From Gemmatimonadota bacterium (GTDB lineage: Bacteria; Latescibacterota; UBA2968; UBA8231): 47,652 bases of DNA. The stretch covers positions 1-47,652 of the forward strand of contig VXML01000050.1 in assembly GCA_009841115.1 (NCBI GenBank), written 5' to 3'. Below the pieces are notes generated by a model that was not told the origin of the DNA, did not search any database, and worked only from the letters and a program-made list of their open reading frames with translations. A program made the position numbers and the translations under genes. Positions 22,734 through 30,090 of this stretch are shown piece after piece; position 1 is the stretch's first letter; each line of letters begins with the position of its first letter.

Positions 22734-23452
22734 GGGCGAGCCTCCGCTCGGAAGTCGTCGATATCGACTGTGCGGTCGAAGCACGCCGCGAGGGTTGGAT
22801 CATGACTGACGAAGACCAGCGTCGCTCGCGACGCCTGAACCTGCTCAAACAGCAGCTCGATGAAGCGTGCTCGTGCATCGAAGTCGAGTGCCGAGGTCGG
22901 TTCGTCCGCAATCACGATCTCGGGATCGCCAATTAGGGCTCGCGCCGCGGCCACGCGCTGCTGCTGGCCGACGGAGAGCCTGGATACGGGTGCCGTCGGG
23001 TCCAGCTCCTCCTCGACGAACAGGCGCTGCAGCAGCAACCGCGCGGCAGCGGTCACGCCACCGTGCGCCTCGGCCGCGCGCGTGGCTCGGCGCCGGGAGA
23101 AGTGGCAGGGCAGGACGACGTTCTCGGCTAGGTTGAGGTAGGGGACCAAGTTGAATTGCTGAAAGATGAACCCGATGTGGTCGGCGCGAAGTCGGTCGCG
23201 AGCTGCCGAGGCCAGCGAGCCCGTATCCTGCTGCATCAGCGACAGGCGGCCCGAATCCGGCGTCAGTACTCCTGCCAACAGGTTCAGCAGCGTCGACTTG
23301 CCGCTACCCGAGGGGCCGCGGATATACAGGTGTTCGCCGTGGCGCAGGAGGAAGCGGTCGCAACTGAGCAGAGGCGCAGCGCCGGGCCAACCGAAGCGCA
23401 GGTTTTCGATTTCGATGAGCTCTTCGTTCACGTCGGGCGTCGGCTCGCGCAT
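22730..23452 (-). CDS. MacB/LolD-type ABC ATPase (Zrg-like module)
   Basis: 240 residues; ATG 23452 directly follows the stop of the His-rich gene. Walker A Gly-Pro-Ser-Gly-Ser-Gly-Lys-Ser-Thr (about 45-53), Gln-Gln-Phe-Asn-Leu-Val-Pro-Tyr-Leu Q-loop, signature Leu-Ser-Val-Gly-Gln-Gln-Gln-Arg, Walker B Ile-Val-Ile-Ala-Asp-Glu-Pro-Thr-Ser-Ala-Leu-Asp. Coupled to the FtsX-like permease by a GTGA overlap. Confidence 0.93.
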   Translation of the reverse strand: MREPTPDVNEELIEIENLRFGWPGAAPLLSCDRFLLRHGEHLYIRGPSGSGKSTLLNLLAGVLTPDSGRLSLMQQDTGSLASAARDRLRADHIGFIFQQFNLVPYLNLAENVVLPCHFSRRRATRAAEAHGGVTAAARLLLQRLFVEEELDPTAPVSRLSVGQQQRVAAARALIGDPEIVIADEPTSALDFDARARFIELLFEQVQASRATLVFVSHDPTLAACFDRTVDIDDFRAEARP

Positions 23453-24235
23453 CTATCTCAACCGGATCACCGGGTCATCTGCCTTGGCAACGCCACCGAA
23501 CTGGCCGTCCGGCGTCAGTGCCTGCACACGGATCGCCTCGATGCGCGGCCAGTACTCGAAGAGACGAACCCCGATCGTCTCGATGGCTGATCCATTGCAC
23601 TCGCAGCGATAGCGTGCATGGAACTCGGAGTGCGTGTCCCCCTCCTCGCCGTCATGTCCGTGCTCGTCGCCGTCATCGTGCCCGGAGTGCGTGCCGTGCT
23701 CTTCCTCGTCGGCGTGTCCGTGCTCGTCGCTGTCATCGTGTTTGGTTTCGTGTTTGGAGTGCGTGCCGTGCTCTTCGTCGCCGGCATGTCGGTGCTCGTC
23801 GCCGTCATCGTGTTTGGCTTCGCGCTCGGCGTGCGTGTCGTGCTCTTCGTCGCCGGCGTGTTCGTGCTCTTCGCCGTCATCGTGTTCAGCGTCGTGTCCA
23901 TGACCGTCTTCGCGCTTCTCTTCTTTGCCGTGGCCGTGCTCCACTTCCGCGACCTGCAAGCTGCAGCTGGCCGCAAGGGGCAGATCGAACAGCTCGTTGC
24001 CCTTCCTTAGCTGCTCGATCGCATCTCGGATCGCTCGACGCTCGGCTTCAGTGACGGCTTCGTGCTCGAAGCCGACGATATTGCCGGCCGGTGACACGAA
24101 CTCGATCTCAAGTTCGTCGCCTTCCATTGCCAGATTGAGGGTTGCGATCCCGTGAACGTGTGCGGACTGTTGAGCTGCCGTCACACCGGTCAGCATCAAC
24201 AGGGAGGCCACGACGGGCAGAGATCTACAGATCAT
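23453..24235 (-). CDS. His-rich periplasmic DUF2796 protein (ZrgA-like)
   Basis: 260 residues. ATG 24235 sits nine bases from GGAGG; ATG 24244 touches that sequence and is less likely. A signal peptide ends at Thr-Ala-Ala (about 20), followed by Ala-His-Val-His-Gly-x-Ala-x-Leu-Asn, the mark of DUF2796/ZrgA. The middle (about 95-200) is an extended repeat of roughly 24-residue units such as His-Asp-Asp-Gly-Asp-Glu-His-x-His-Ala-Gly-Asp-Glu-Glu-His, over 35 His in total, a high-capacity zinc buffer in the periplasm. The C-terminal domain carries a Cys-x-Cys pair. It should feed the ABC transporter encoded next. Confidence 0.92.
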   Translation of the reverse strand: MICRSLPVVASLLMLTGVTAAQQSAHVHGIATLNLAMEGDELEIEFVSPAGNIVGFEHEAVTEAERRAIRDAIEQLRKGNELFDLPLAASCSLQVAEVEHGHGKEEKREDGHGHDAEHDDGEEHEHAGDEEHDTHAEREAKHDDGDEHRHAGDEEHGTHSKHETKHDDSDEHGHADEEEHGTHSGHDDGDEHGHDGEEGDTHSEFHARYRCECNGSAIETIGVRLFEYWPRIEAIRVQALTPDGQFGGVAKADDPVIRLR

Positions 24236-24240
24236 ACGGC

Positions 24241-24663
24241 TCATCCTCCGAGCGGGCCGCAGTCACATCGGCTTGCGCGGCACAGGCGGTAGTTGCGGAC
24301 GTGGGCGGAGATCAGAACGACGGCCGCCGCGAGCGTCGCTGCGCGCTCACCGGACTCGCCGAGGACATCATGCAACACCGTGGCGGCCAACAGGATCCCA
24401 AGCATGCCGATGGCACCCAGGGCCAGCACCCAGGCATCGCGGTGCTCACGGCAACCCAGGCTGAACGCCACGATCCCGGCCGGGAGAACCAAATACAGCA
24501 GGCCGAGATGGAAGATCTCCTCGCCCATCAGCGTGAGAGGCAAGGTGGTACCCAGCACTAGGCTCAGGGGGAGGATGGCGCAGTGCAGGGCGCACAGTGA
24601 CGATCCGACGGTCCCCACAACGTCGGCGCCGAGCTGTAGGGCTGGCGACTTGGATTTCAGCAT
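24241..24663 (-). CDS. MerC-domain membrane protein
   Basis: 140 residues with four hydrophobic helices. Ser-Ser-Leu-Cys-Ala-Leu-His-Cys in helix 1 is the MerC metal/thiol motif; a Cys-Arg-Ala-Ser-Arg-Cys-Asp-Cys cluster lies at the C-terminus. MerC proteins carry Hg(II) in mer operons, but MerC-domain genes also occur in zinc-regulated clusters, which fits here. First gene of the six-gene Zrg-like operon and overlapping the next start. GAGG precedes the ATG. No Fur-type palindrome was found upstream; an insertion-sequence remnant lies there instead. Confidence 0.87.
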   Translation of the reverse strand: MLKSKSPALQLGADVVGTVGSSLCALHCAILPLSLVLGTTLPLTLMGEEIFHLGLLYLVLPAGIVAFSLGCREHRDAWVLALGAIGMLGILLAATVLHDVLGESGERAATLAAAVVLISAHVRNYRLCRASRCDCGPLGG

Positions 24664-24750
24664 TTATCCTCGCTGGTATTTGGCGTCTCGGCCCGTGACG
24701 CTGGAAACCCACGCCGAGGTGCCTCTCCTAATCAACGATAAACCCTCTAA

Positions 24751-25014
24751 GATAAACTCTCTAAATTCGCCCGGCAATACGGCGTCTCGCAGCACACAAT
24801 CCAACGCATCGCCCAGGAATCGCCCATCCAGACCGTGGACGAGGCCGGGGCTCGACACACCCGGGCTGTCGGTCGGCTTGGTGTGCCTGAGAATACCCGG
24901 ATTCGACTGAGGCAGCTCATTGTGGAGGACGCCGAGGCGTCGCCGGAGAGTTCACCCAGTTCGACTTCGGCCACACGCGGGATAGCCCTGCTCTGGGCGC
25001 AAAGCGACTCGTGA
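24751..25014 (+). pseudogene. Transposase remnant, IS21 IstA-like
   Basis: The 360-base gap between the MerC and flavoprotein genes has an open + strand frame without a start codon, ending at TGA 25012-25014. It reads Phe-Ala-Arg-Gln-Tyr-Gly-Val-Ser-Gln-His-Thr-Ile-Gln-Arg-Ile-Ala (helix-turn-helix), then Asp-Glu-Ala-Gly-Ala-Arg-His-Thr-Arg-Ala-Val-Gly-Arg. The HTH followed by an Arg-rich Val-Gly-Arg segment resembles the N-terminal region of IS21-type IstA proteins. Only about 85 codons remain. The identification is tentative. Confidence 0.4.
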
Positions 25015-25022
25015 AATGGCTG

Positions 25023-26204
25023 CTATACACGTGCCCTTGCGGCCTTGACCAACCGGTCGCCGGCTAGTCTCGCTCCGGCGATGTTGCGGGACGCGGGCCC
25101 CAGCTCGAGCTCGGCGAGAGGGCCCGAGACGTGAATGCGCGGATGCCAGCGAAGCGCGGAATCCACGATGGGGTAGCCGCAGCGCGCGCACGGCAACGAG
25201 GCCGAGGCGATCAACGCATCGACCATCGATCCGCCAGGGCGGGTCGATGCGAACCCGGTCGCGAGCAGAACGCGCTCCGCTTCCAGCCCTGAGTGGGTAG
25301 CGAGCCGCAGCGCGAGGGCATCGCGGCGCGCATCGAACCCTTCAACCTCGCCCTCGTGCCAGAGCAGTTGGCCCCCTGCGATGGACCGGCGCAGCGCGCG
25401 CCGGACGTCGGGGGGCACCGAACCTTTGTGGCGCGCTTCAGCGATCAGGGTCCGCCGACGATCAAAATCCCGTTCGCGGTGGAAGCGCTCCATGCACTTC
25501 GGACCGAGCCAGCTCGGATCGCTGTCGAATTGGTGCTGGCGCAGGGCATGGCGCGAGACGAGGTGGACGCGATGCCCTTCCTCCACGAGGCGGAGCGCCA
25601 CCTGGACCGCCGAGATACCGCCGCCGATGACCACGACGGTCTCGCTTGACGACGGCCACCCGTCGAACCCCGGCTCGAAAACATGGTGGACGCGGGCGTG
25701 ACTGCGCGGCGCCCAATCCGGCCACTCGGGCTGTTCGCTCGCGCCGATGGCCAATACGAGGTGCTGCGCTGCGATCTCGCGCCCGCTCGAGAGCTGAACG
25801 CCGACGCCGTCACGGTCGACCGAGCACTTCGTGGCCCGATCCTGGATGTGGAGGTTGGCGAGCCCGAAGGTCTCCACCACCCGGTCGCAGTGCGCATTGA
25901 AGAGGGCCAGGGCGGGCCGGTCGTAGGGCGGGGCGAACAGCCCGGTCTTTCGGCGCTTGCGTTTCTTGCGTTTGCCCGCGAAGTGTAGGAGCGAGAAGGG
26001 GTCGAGGTCCAGGTGATGGACTCCCGGTGAGCGCAGGTGGGTCATCCCCGTCGTGGCGGCGTAGCTGCGCCAGTGCGCGAGCAGCCGGTCGCCCGGGTCC
26101 ACGATGCGGAGTCGTTCGGGGGCGACACCCGATTCTCCAAGCAGACGCGCGGCGATGTGCACGCCGTGAATCCCGCCGCCGATGATCAGCCAATCCAGTG
26201 CCAT
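25023..26204 (-). CDS. FAD/NAD(P)-binding flavoprotein
   Basis: 393 residues from ATG 26204 with GAGGTG upstream. N-terminal dinucleotide fold Ile-Ile-Gly-Gly-Gly-Ile-His-Gly-Val-His (about 6-15), a second Val-Val-Ile-Gly-Gly-Gly-Ile-Ser-Ala-Val (about 170), a basic Gly-Lys-Arg-Lys-Lys-Arg-Lys-Arg-Arg patch (about 80), and a Leu-Leu-Ala-Thr-Gly-Phe motif before the C-terminal FAD region. The layout recalls single-component flavin monooxygenases such as amino-acid N-hydroxylases. A Pro-Cys-Ala-Arg-Cys-Gly pair near residue 345 may bind metal. Third gene of the flavoprotein unit under operator C. Substrate unknown. Confidence 0.82.
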   Translation of the reverse strand: MALDWLIIGGGIHGVHIAARLLGESGVAPERLRIVDPGDRLLAHWRSYAATTGMTHLRSPGVHHLDLDPFSLLHFAGKRKKRKRRKTGLFAPPYDRPALALFNAHCDRVVETFGLANLHIQDRATKCSVDRDGVGVQLSSGREIAAQHLVLAIGASEQPEWPDWAPRSHARVHHVFEPGFDGWPSSSETVVVIGGGISAVQVALRLVEEGHRVHLVSRHALRQHQFDSDPSWLGPKCMERFHRERDFDRRRTLIAEARHKGSVPPDVRRALRRSIAGGQLLWHEGEVEGFDARRDALALRLATHSGLEAERVLLATGFASTRPGGSMVDALIASASLPCARCGYPIVDSALRWHPRIHVSGPLAELELGPASRNIAGARLAGDRLVKAARARV

Positions 26205-26211
26205 CGACACC

Positions 26212-26445
26212 TCAATCAGCTCTGACAGTCGCCACCGCTGCGATATTGGCCAGCAACCAGGCCGACGCGGCGCACAGCTGCAACCAGTCCCCTTCGGAGC
26301 TGATTCCGTAGACGAACACGCTGCCGATCCAGCACACACTGGCCGCCGTCTGGCCGAGCCACTCGGGGCGAAGCACCCGTTCGACCCGGCTTCGCCGCGG
26401 TGCCGTGGAGCCGGTACTATTGCCACCGCCGGTCAGCATGCGCAT
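26212..26445 (-). CDS. Small two-helix membrane protein, unknown
   Basis: 77 residues from ATG 26445 (or 26439), overlapping the end of the upstream flavoprotein gene by 13 bases and ending seven bases before the next ATG. The N-terminus is basic, followed by two hydrophobic stretches (about 33-49 and 54-73) containing two Cys. The tight packing between two flavoprotein genes supports a real gene. It resembles the small membrane proteins often found with metal-regulated flavoproteins but I cannot name a family. Confidence 0.6.
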   Translation of the reverse strand: MRMLTGGGNSTGSTAPRRSRVERVLRPEWLGQTAASVCWIGSVFVYGISSEGDWLQLCAASAWLLANIAAVATVRAD

Positions 26446-27560
26446 TCTTGGCCGCAGCAGGACAGGTCATCCAGGTACATGCCCCACATACGGTACATCT
26501 CCAGATCCTCCGCCGGCAGTCCCAGCGATGTTGCGATCGCCTTGGCGACGACGGCGAAGCGCTGTCGGTACTTGTAGATGAAGCAGAAGACGAGGTTGTC
26601 GTGCCGAACGGCCGCCCCACAGAGGAAGATCCCCGGGACGAGCGTCGATTCATCGTGCTCGTTCAGCAGCGGAAAGCCGTCCTCCCGCTGTTCAAACAGG
26701 TCTGAGACGAGTGTATGGCTCCCCTCGAATCCGCCAGCGAGCAGCGGGGGCGCAGGCGTGTAGAACTGGCACCCGTCCCGCGTGACGACCTCGTAGTTGG
26801 AGTCCAACTGGACGACCGACTCGACGGGTGAATCCGGGATCAGTTCCACATGTTCAGCGAAGGCTGTCCGACGCGTGCGTTCGAGCGAATACGTCGAAAG
26901 CGCCACGCTGGGATCGGAGCTTTTGGACTCCCAGGGATTCCCCCTGTCGAAGAGCCGCACGTGCTTGCCCCGTTTGGCGAGGTGGTAGGCGACGTCAACG
27001 CCGCTCTCGTAGCCGCCGATGACGATGAAGTCGTCGCCGTCCAACTCGGCGTAGCTGGGGATCGTGGCGGTGTGCCGGCACAGGGTGCTGCCTGCAAACC
27101 CGTTCAATCGTGGGTACTGGAAGTCGCCTGCTGCCCAGATGACGTGGCGGGCCCGCACGGTCCCATCCGCCGTTTCGATCGCGAACTCGTCGCCCTGTCG
27201 GGCGATGCTCGTCACGTCGGTGTGTTCCCGGATCGGCAGTTCAAAGTGCGTCGCCGTCGCCTTCAGGAAGGCCGCGTACTCCCGTCCCGTCGGATGCTCG
27301 ACCTTCATCGTGTATGCGGCCGAGGTACCGATGGCGACGGAGTTCAGGTCGAGCATGCCGATGGAGTTTGTAGGAAACGAGGGCGTGATGAAGCGCGTCT
27401 CGGCCGGCCACGAGGCAAAGGACGCGCCGACCGTACGACGCTCGAGCACGAGGAAATTCTCGATGCCCGCATCGCTCAGAGCGACCGCGACGCCTACACC
27501 GGCCGCGCCGCCACCGATGACGACCGCGTCGTACACGTGATCTGTAGTCGAGGCGCTCAT
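26433..27560 (-). CDS. FAD-dependent oxidoreductase with Cys-rich tail
   Basis: 375 residues; AAGGA precedes ATG 27560. Two Rossmann motifs, Val-Ile-Gly-Gly-Gly-Ala-Ala-Gly-Val-Gly (about 14-23) and Ile-Val-Ile-Gly-Gly-Tyr-Glu-Ser-Gly-Val (about 180-190), place it with CzcO/YpdA-type or flavin-monooxygenase-like proteins. Unusually it ends Leu-Ser-Cys-Cys-Gly-Gln-Glu-Cys-Ala-Cys, four Cys in the last eight residues, a likely metal or thiol centre. First gene of a three-gene unit under cassette C. Function could be thiol/disulfide or metallophore chemistry; the sequence does not decide. Confidence 0.82.
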   Translation of the reverse strand: MSASTTDHVYDAVVIGGGAAGVGVAVALSDAGIENFLVLERRTVGASFASWPAETRFITPSFPTNSIGMLDLNSVAIGTSAAYTMKVEHPTGREYAAFLKATATHFELPIREHTDVTSIARQGDEFAIETADGTVRARHVIWAAGDFQYPRLNGFAGSTLCRHTATIPSYAELDGDDFIVIGGYESGVDVAYHLAKRGKHVRLFDRGNPWESKSSDPSVALSTYSLERTRRTAFAEHVELIPDSPVESVVQLDSNYEVVTRDGCQFYTPAPPLLAGGFEGSHTLVSDLFEQREDGFPLLNEHDESTLVPGIFLCGAAVRHDNLVFCFIYKYRQRFAVVAKAIATSLGLPAEDLEMYRMWGMYLDDLSCCGQECAC

Positions 27561-27675
27561 TCGCCCGTTCCTTCGACCATTTCAAGCTCGGGGAAGGGGT
27601 TTGGAAGCCCTGCCCAGCGGGGATCGTCGCGAGGGGGTATTTCTTCGAGTGTCATCGGGGTTTTCGTCCAGGTGT

Positions 27676-27793
27676 GGAGCAGCAAGCTCCGGTTTGTTTG
27701 GTAGCGAGACGCTGCCGCAAATCGACCGCGAATCAAGCGAGGGCGGCAACTTTTGCAACCAATAATGATAATTCATTATCATTATTTGGCAAG
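27676..27793 (-). repeat. Promoter/leader cassette, copy C
   Basis: Third copy of the cassette (see 17526 and 18661). Predicted -35 TTGCCA (27787-27792) and -10 TATCAT (27765-27770), 16 bases apart. Potential transcript pairings: P1 27743-27748 with 27713-27718, P2 27732-27736 with 27722-27726, alternative P3 27710-27716 with 27700-27706, and terminal hairpin 27676-27680 with 27686-27690. The conserved block is also open in a frame encoding Ser-Leu-Asp-Ser-Arg-Ser-Ile then Val-Ser-Leu-Pro-Asn-Lys-Pro-Glu-Leu in all copies. Confidence 0.8.
27764..27783 (-). promoter_or_regulatory. Fur/Zur-type operator C
   Basis: Identical to operator B: AATGATAAT and ATTATCATT around TC. It covers the predicted -10 of the flavoprotein unit. 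It lies just downstream of the regulator gene stop, so it controls the flavoproteins rather than the regulator. Confidence 0.8.
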
Positions 27794-27797
27794 TCAA

Positions 27798-27863
27798 ATA
27801 CCGAATATTCGATACCCCTACTTGATCCAGCTCGATCTCCCGCTCGTCGGGTAATTCGTTCAA
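27798..27863 (-). pseudogene. 5' fragment of folE2, copy C
   Basis: 22 codons reading Asn-Glu-Leu-Pro-Asp-Glu-Arg-Glu-Ile-Glu, Leu-Asp-Gln-Val-Gly-Val-Ser-Asn-Ile, Arg-Tyr, matching copy B and the start of FolE2; the ATG has become TTG. As in copy B it stops exactly where the promoter begins, and it is in the same orientation. Together the two copies show that a folE2 5' end was part of the cassette when it was duplicated. Confidence 0.5.
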
Positions 27864-27884
27864 ATCATCCTGTTCAAGCCTGTT

Positions 27885-28265
27885 TCACTTGTCCGCGCTG
27901 CAATCGCTGCATTGTCCGTACAGCGTGATCTCGTGCCCTTCGAGCTCGAAGCCCGGCGGCGCTAGCTGCTCGATACCCTCGGCACACCCGTGGATGTCGA
28001 AGGCTTCGTCGCACTCGCGACAGAGAAAATGGTGATGATGACCCCGGTCGGTCGGCTCGTAGCGCACATCATTGACGCCCAGATCCACGGCCCGCACTTC
28101 ACCGGCGTCTTGCAGGCGCCTGAGCTGCCGATAGACCGTTGCAATGCCCAGCGTCGGCACTATGGGGGACGCCAAGGCGAGGATTTCGAGGGGGCGAAGT
28201 GGGCCGGGGGCGTCGCGAATAACCCGCACGATGGCGCTGCGTTGGCTGGTGCGTCTGTTGCTCAT
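27885..28265 (-). CDS. zur: Fur-family metalloregulator, probable Zur
   Basis: 126 residues; AAGGAGG precedes ATG 28265. Winged-helix domain (about 1-75) with Thr-Leu-Gly-Ile-Ala-Thr-Val-Tyr-Arg-Gln-Leu-Arg recognition helix, then the metal-sensing Gly-His-His-His-His-Phe-Leu-Cys-Arg-Glu-Cys and a C-terminal Cys-Ser-Asp-Cys, the second half of the structural Cys4 zinc site. Fur, Zur and Mur cannot be told apart by these motifs alone; Zur is preferred because it is encoded directly behind znuA and the surrounding genes are zinc-related. The probable repressor for the four operators in this window, including that of its own operon. Confidence 0.9.
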   Translation of the reverse strand: MSNRRTSQRSAIVRVIRDAPGPLRPLEILALASPIVPTLGIATVYRQLRRLQDAGEVRAVDLGVNDVRYEPTDRGHHHHFLCRECDEAFDIHGCAEGIEQLAPPGFELEGHEITLYGQCSDCSADK

Positions 28266-28317
28266 GGGGATGCCTCCTTGGTCTGCCGGATGCTGGATCG
28301 GACCTAATTGTGGCGAA

Positions 28318-29199
28318 TTACGCTTTTTGGCTGAGCGCTTGAATCAGCGTTGCCAAATTGTGCTCGAACATCTTCTCGTAGCTGGTCGCCGGGCCGCCGC
28401 GTTCCGAGAGCGCGTCGGAGAACAGCCGGCCACCGATCTGAATTCCGGTTTCGTGCGCGATCTGCTGAATCAGGGATGGGCTGGTGATGTTCTCAACGAA
28501 TAGTGCGCCGGCACCGACGGCCTTCAGGTGATCGATCAGCTTGGCGAGGTCCCGTGCCGACGGCTCGGCATCGGTGTCGATCCCGATCGGGGCCAGAAAT
28601 GTGAGCCCATAGGCTGCCTCCAGATACCCAAAGGCGTCGTGGGCGGTCACGACCGTACGCTGGTCGGCGGGCAGTCTTTTGAGTTGGCCGAGCGCGCGGT
28701 CGTGTAATGCCTTTAGTCTCGCGGTGTAGGCGCGGGCATTGGCCTTGTAGGCTGCCGCGTTTTGCGGATCGGTTTCCGCCATGCCGTCCGCAATATTGGC
28801 GACATACTTCATGCCGTTTATGAGTGAGTTCCAGGCGTGCGGGTCGATTGCGCCGTCAACCTTCAAAGGCGTTATGCCATCCGTCGCGACGAACACTTTG
28901 GCCTGGGTAGCGGATGTCTCGATCAGGGTTTGCGACCAGGTCTCGAAGCCCAGACCGTTGACAAAGATCACCTCGGCGTTGGTCACTGCTTTGGCGTCGG
29001 CCGCGTTGGGGATGTAAACGTGCGCGTCCGCGTCCGGGCCGACAATGGTTGTCACCTCGGCTAAATCGCCGGTGACCTGGCGCACCATATCGCCGAGGAT
29101 GGAGAAGCTGGCGACGACCTTGATTCTGTCCTGGGCGGCCGCCGGGATTGAGGTCAACGCCAGGCCCGCTACCAGCAGTGCGCTGAAGAGTCGTTTCAT
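28318..29199 (-). CDS. znuA: Zinc ABC transporter substrate-binding protein
   Basis: 293 residues with a signal peptide ending Ala-Ala-Ala (about 22), cluster A-I fold. Likely metal ligands are His60 (Ala-Asp-Ala-His-Val-Tyr), His121 (Asp-Pro-His-Ala-Trp), His187 (Ala-His-Asp-Ala-Phe-Gly-Tyr) and Asp262 (Phe-Ser-Asp-Ala-Leu). His at the third position, where Mn-type PsaA proteins have Glu, favours zinc. The His-rich loop of Escherichia ZnuA is absent, as in TroA-like proteins. Thirteen bases after the permease stop. Confidence 0.92.
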   Translation of the reverse strand: MKRLFSALLVAGLALTSIPAAAQDRIKVVASFSILGDMVRQVTGDLAEVTTIVGPDADAHVYIPNAADAKAVTNAEVIFVNGLGFETWSQTLIETSATQAKVFVATDGITPLKVDGAIDPHAWNSLINGMKYVANIADGMAETDPQNAAAYKANARAYTARLKALHDRALGQLKRLPADQRTVVTAHDAFGYLEAAYGLTFLAPIGIDTDAEPSARDLAKLIDHLKAVGAGALFVENITSPSLIQQIAHETGIQIGGRLFSDALSERGGPATSYEKMFEHNLATLIQALSQKA

Positions 29200-29211
29200 G
29201 GTTTTTTGCTC

Positions 29212-30090
29212 CTACATTGAGTTTCTGTTGATGGTCAGAGGTTCGCGGCGGTACGGGTTGAGGCGTGCGCCGACCTGAAATCCTTGCGGTGCGAAGATCA
29301 GGCTGAAAAAGAAAAAGACCGCCGCAACCAGCACGATTGCGGGACCTGAAGGCACGTCCGACAAATAGAACGAAACGATCAGCCCGATCCAGCCGCTCAG
29401 CAGCGCGAATATGAAGGTCACGATCAAATAGCCGGTGATTGTCGAGACCCAATAACGCGCCGCCGTGGCCGGCAGGATCATCAGCCCGACCGCCATCAGC
29501 GTGCCGAGCGCCTTGAAGGCGCCCAACAGATTGAGCACGACCAGAAACATGAACCAGTGGGCCACGAGGCCCGGGTGCTTGGACTGGCTCTCATGGAAGA
29601 CCGGATCGATTGTACTGATGATCAGCGGCCTGATGATCAGCGCGAAGCTCACCAATGTGATTGTAGCCGTCGTCCCGATCAGAATGAGGCTTTCGTCGTC
29701 GATGCCGAGGATCGAACCGAACAGGAAACTCTTCAGCGGCACCGCCGAGCCGGCGGCGGACAGGATGAAGATGCCGAGGGCGAGGGCGGTCAGGTAGAGC
29801 GACGCCAGACTCGCATCCTCGCGGATGATTGTCATACGGGCGAGCAGGCTGGTCAGCGCGGCGACGGTGATACCGGCGGTCAACCCGCCAACGATCATGG
29901 ATCCCACCGACAGACCGGCAATCACGAAAGCGATGACGATTCCCGGCACAATAGCGTGAGCCATCGCCTCGCCGGCGAGCGACAGACGCCTGAGCACCAG
30001 GAATGCTCCGACCGGGGCGACGGAGAAACTCAGCACCGTCGTCGCGGTCAGTGCCCGGACCATGAACGCGTAGTCGAGCCACTCAAACAT
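29212..30090 (-). CDS. znuB: Zinc ABC transporter permease
   Basis: 292 residues from ATG 30090, which overlaps the ATPase end by eight bases; the upstream open extension is in the ATPase gene. About eight helices; family marks include Ala-Pro-Val-Gly-Ala-Phe-Leu-Val-Leu-Arg-Arg-Leu-Ser-Leu-Ala-Gly-Glu-Ala-Met-Ala-His and Gly-Thr-Leu-Met-Ala-Val-Gly-Leu-Met-Ile-Leu-Pro-Ala-Thr-Ala-Ala. ABC-3 family (Zn/Mn). Partner of the adjacent ATPase and binding protein. Confidence 0.92.
   Translation of the reverse strand: MFEWLDYAFMVRALTATTVLSFSVAPVGAFLVLRRLSLAGEAMAHAIVPGIVIAFVIAGLSVGSMIVGGLTAGITVAALTSLLARMTIIREDASLASLYLTALALGIFILSAAGSAVPLKSFLFGSILGIDDESLILIGTTATITLVSFALIIRPLIISTIDPVFHESQSKHPGLVAHWFMFLVVLNLLGAFKALGTLMAVGLMILPATAARYWVSTITGYLIVTFIFALLSGWIGLIVSFYLSDVPSGPAIVLVAAVFFFFSLIFAPQGFQVGARLNPYRREPLTINRNSM

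Noticed and set aside
20896..22911. One long frame from the DUF3299 gene through the permease region
   Set aside because: Upstream of 21456 the translation is Arg/Pro-rich and out of frame with the clear FtsX-like permease; the DUF3299 gene has its own Shine-Dalgarno and signal peptide.
28318..29199. Reading the binding protein as a manganese (PsaA-type) receptor
   Set aside because: A first look suggested Glu in the site, but the Ala-His-Asp-Ala-Phe-Gly-Tyr motif supplies a third His as in zinc-type members.
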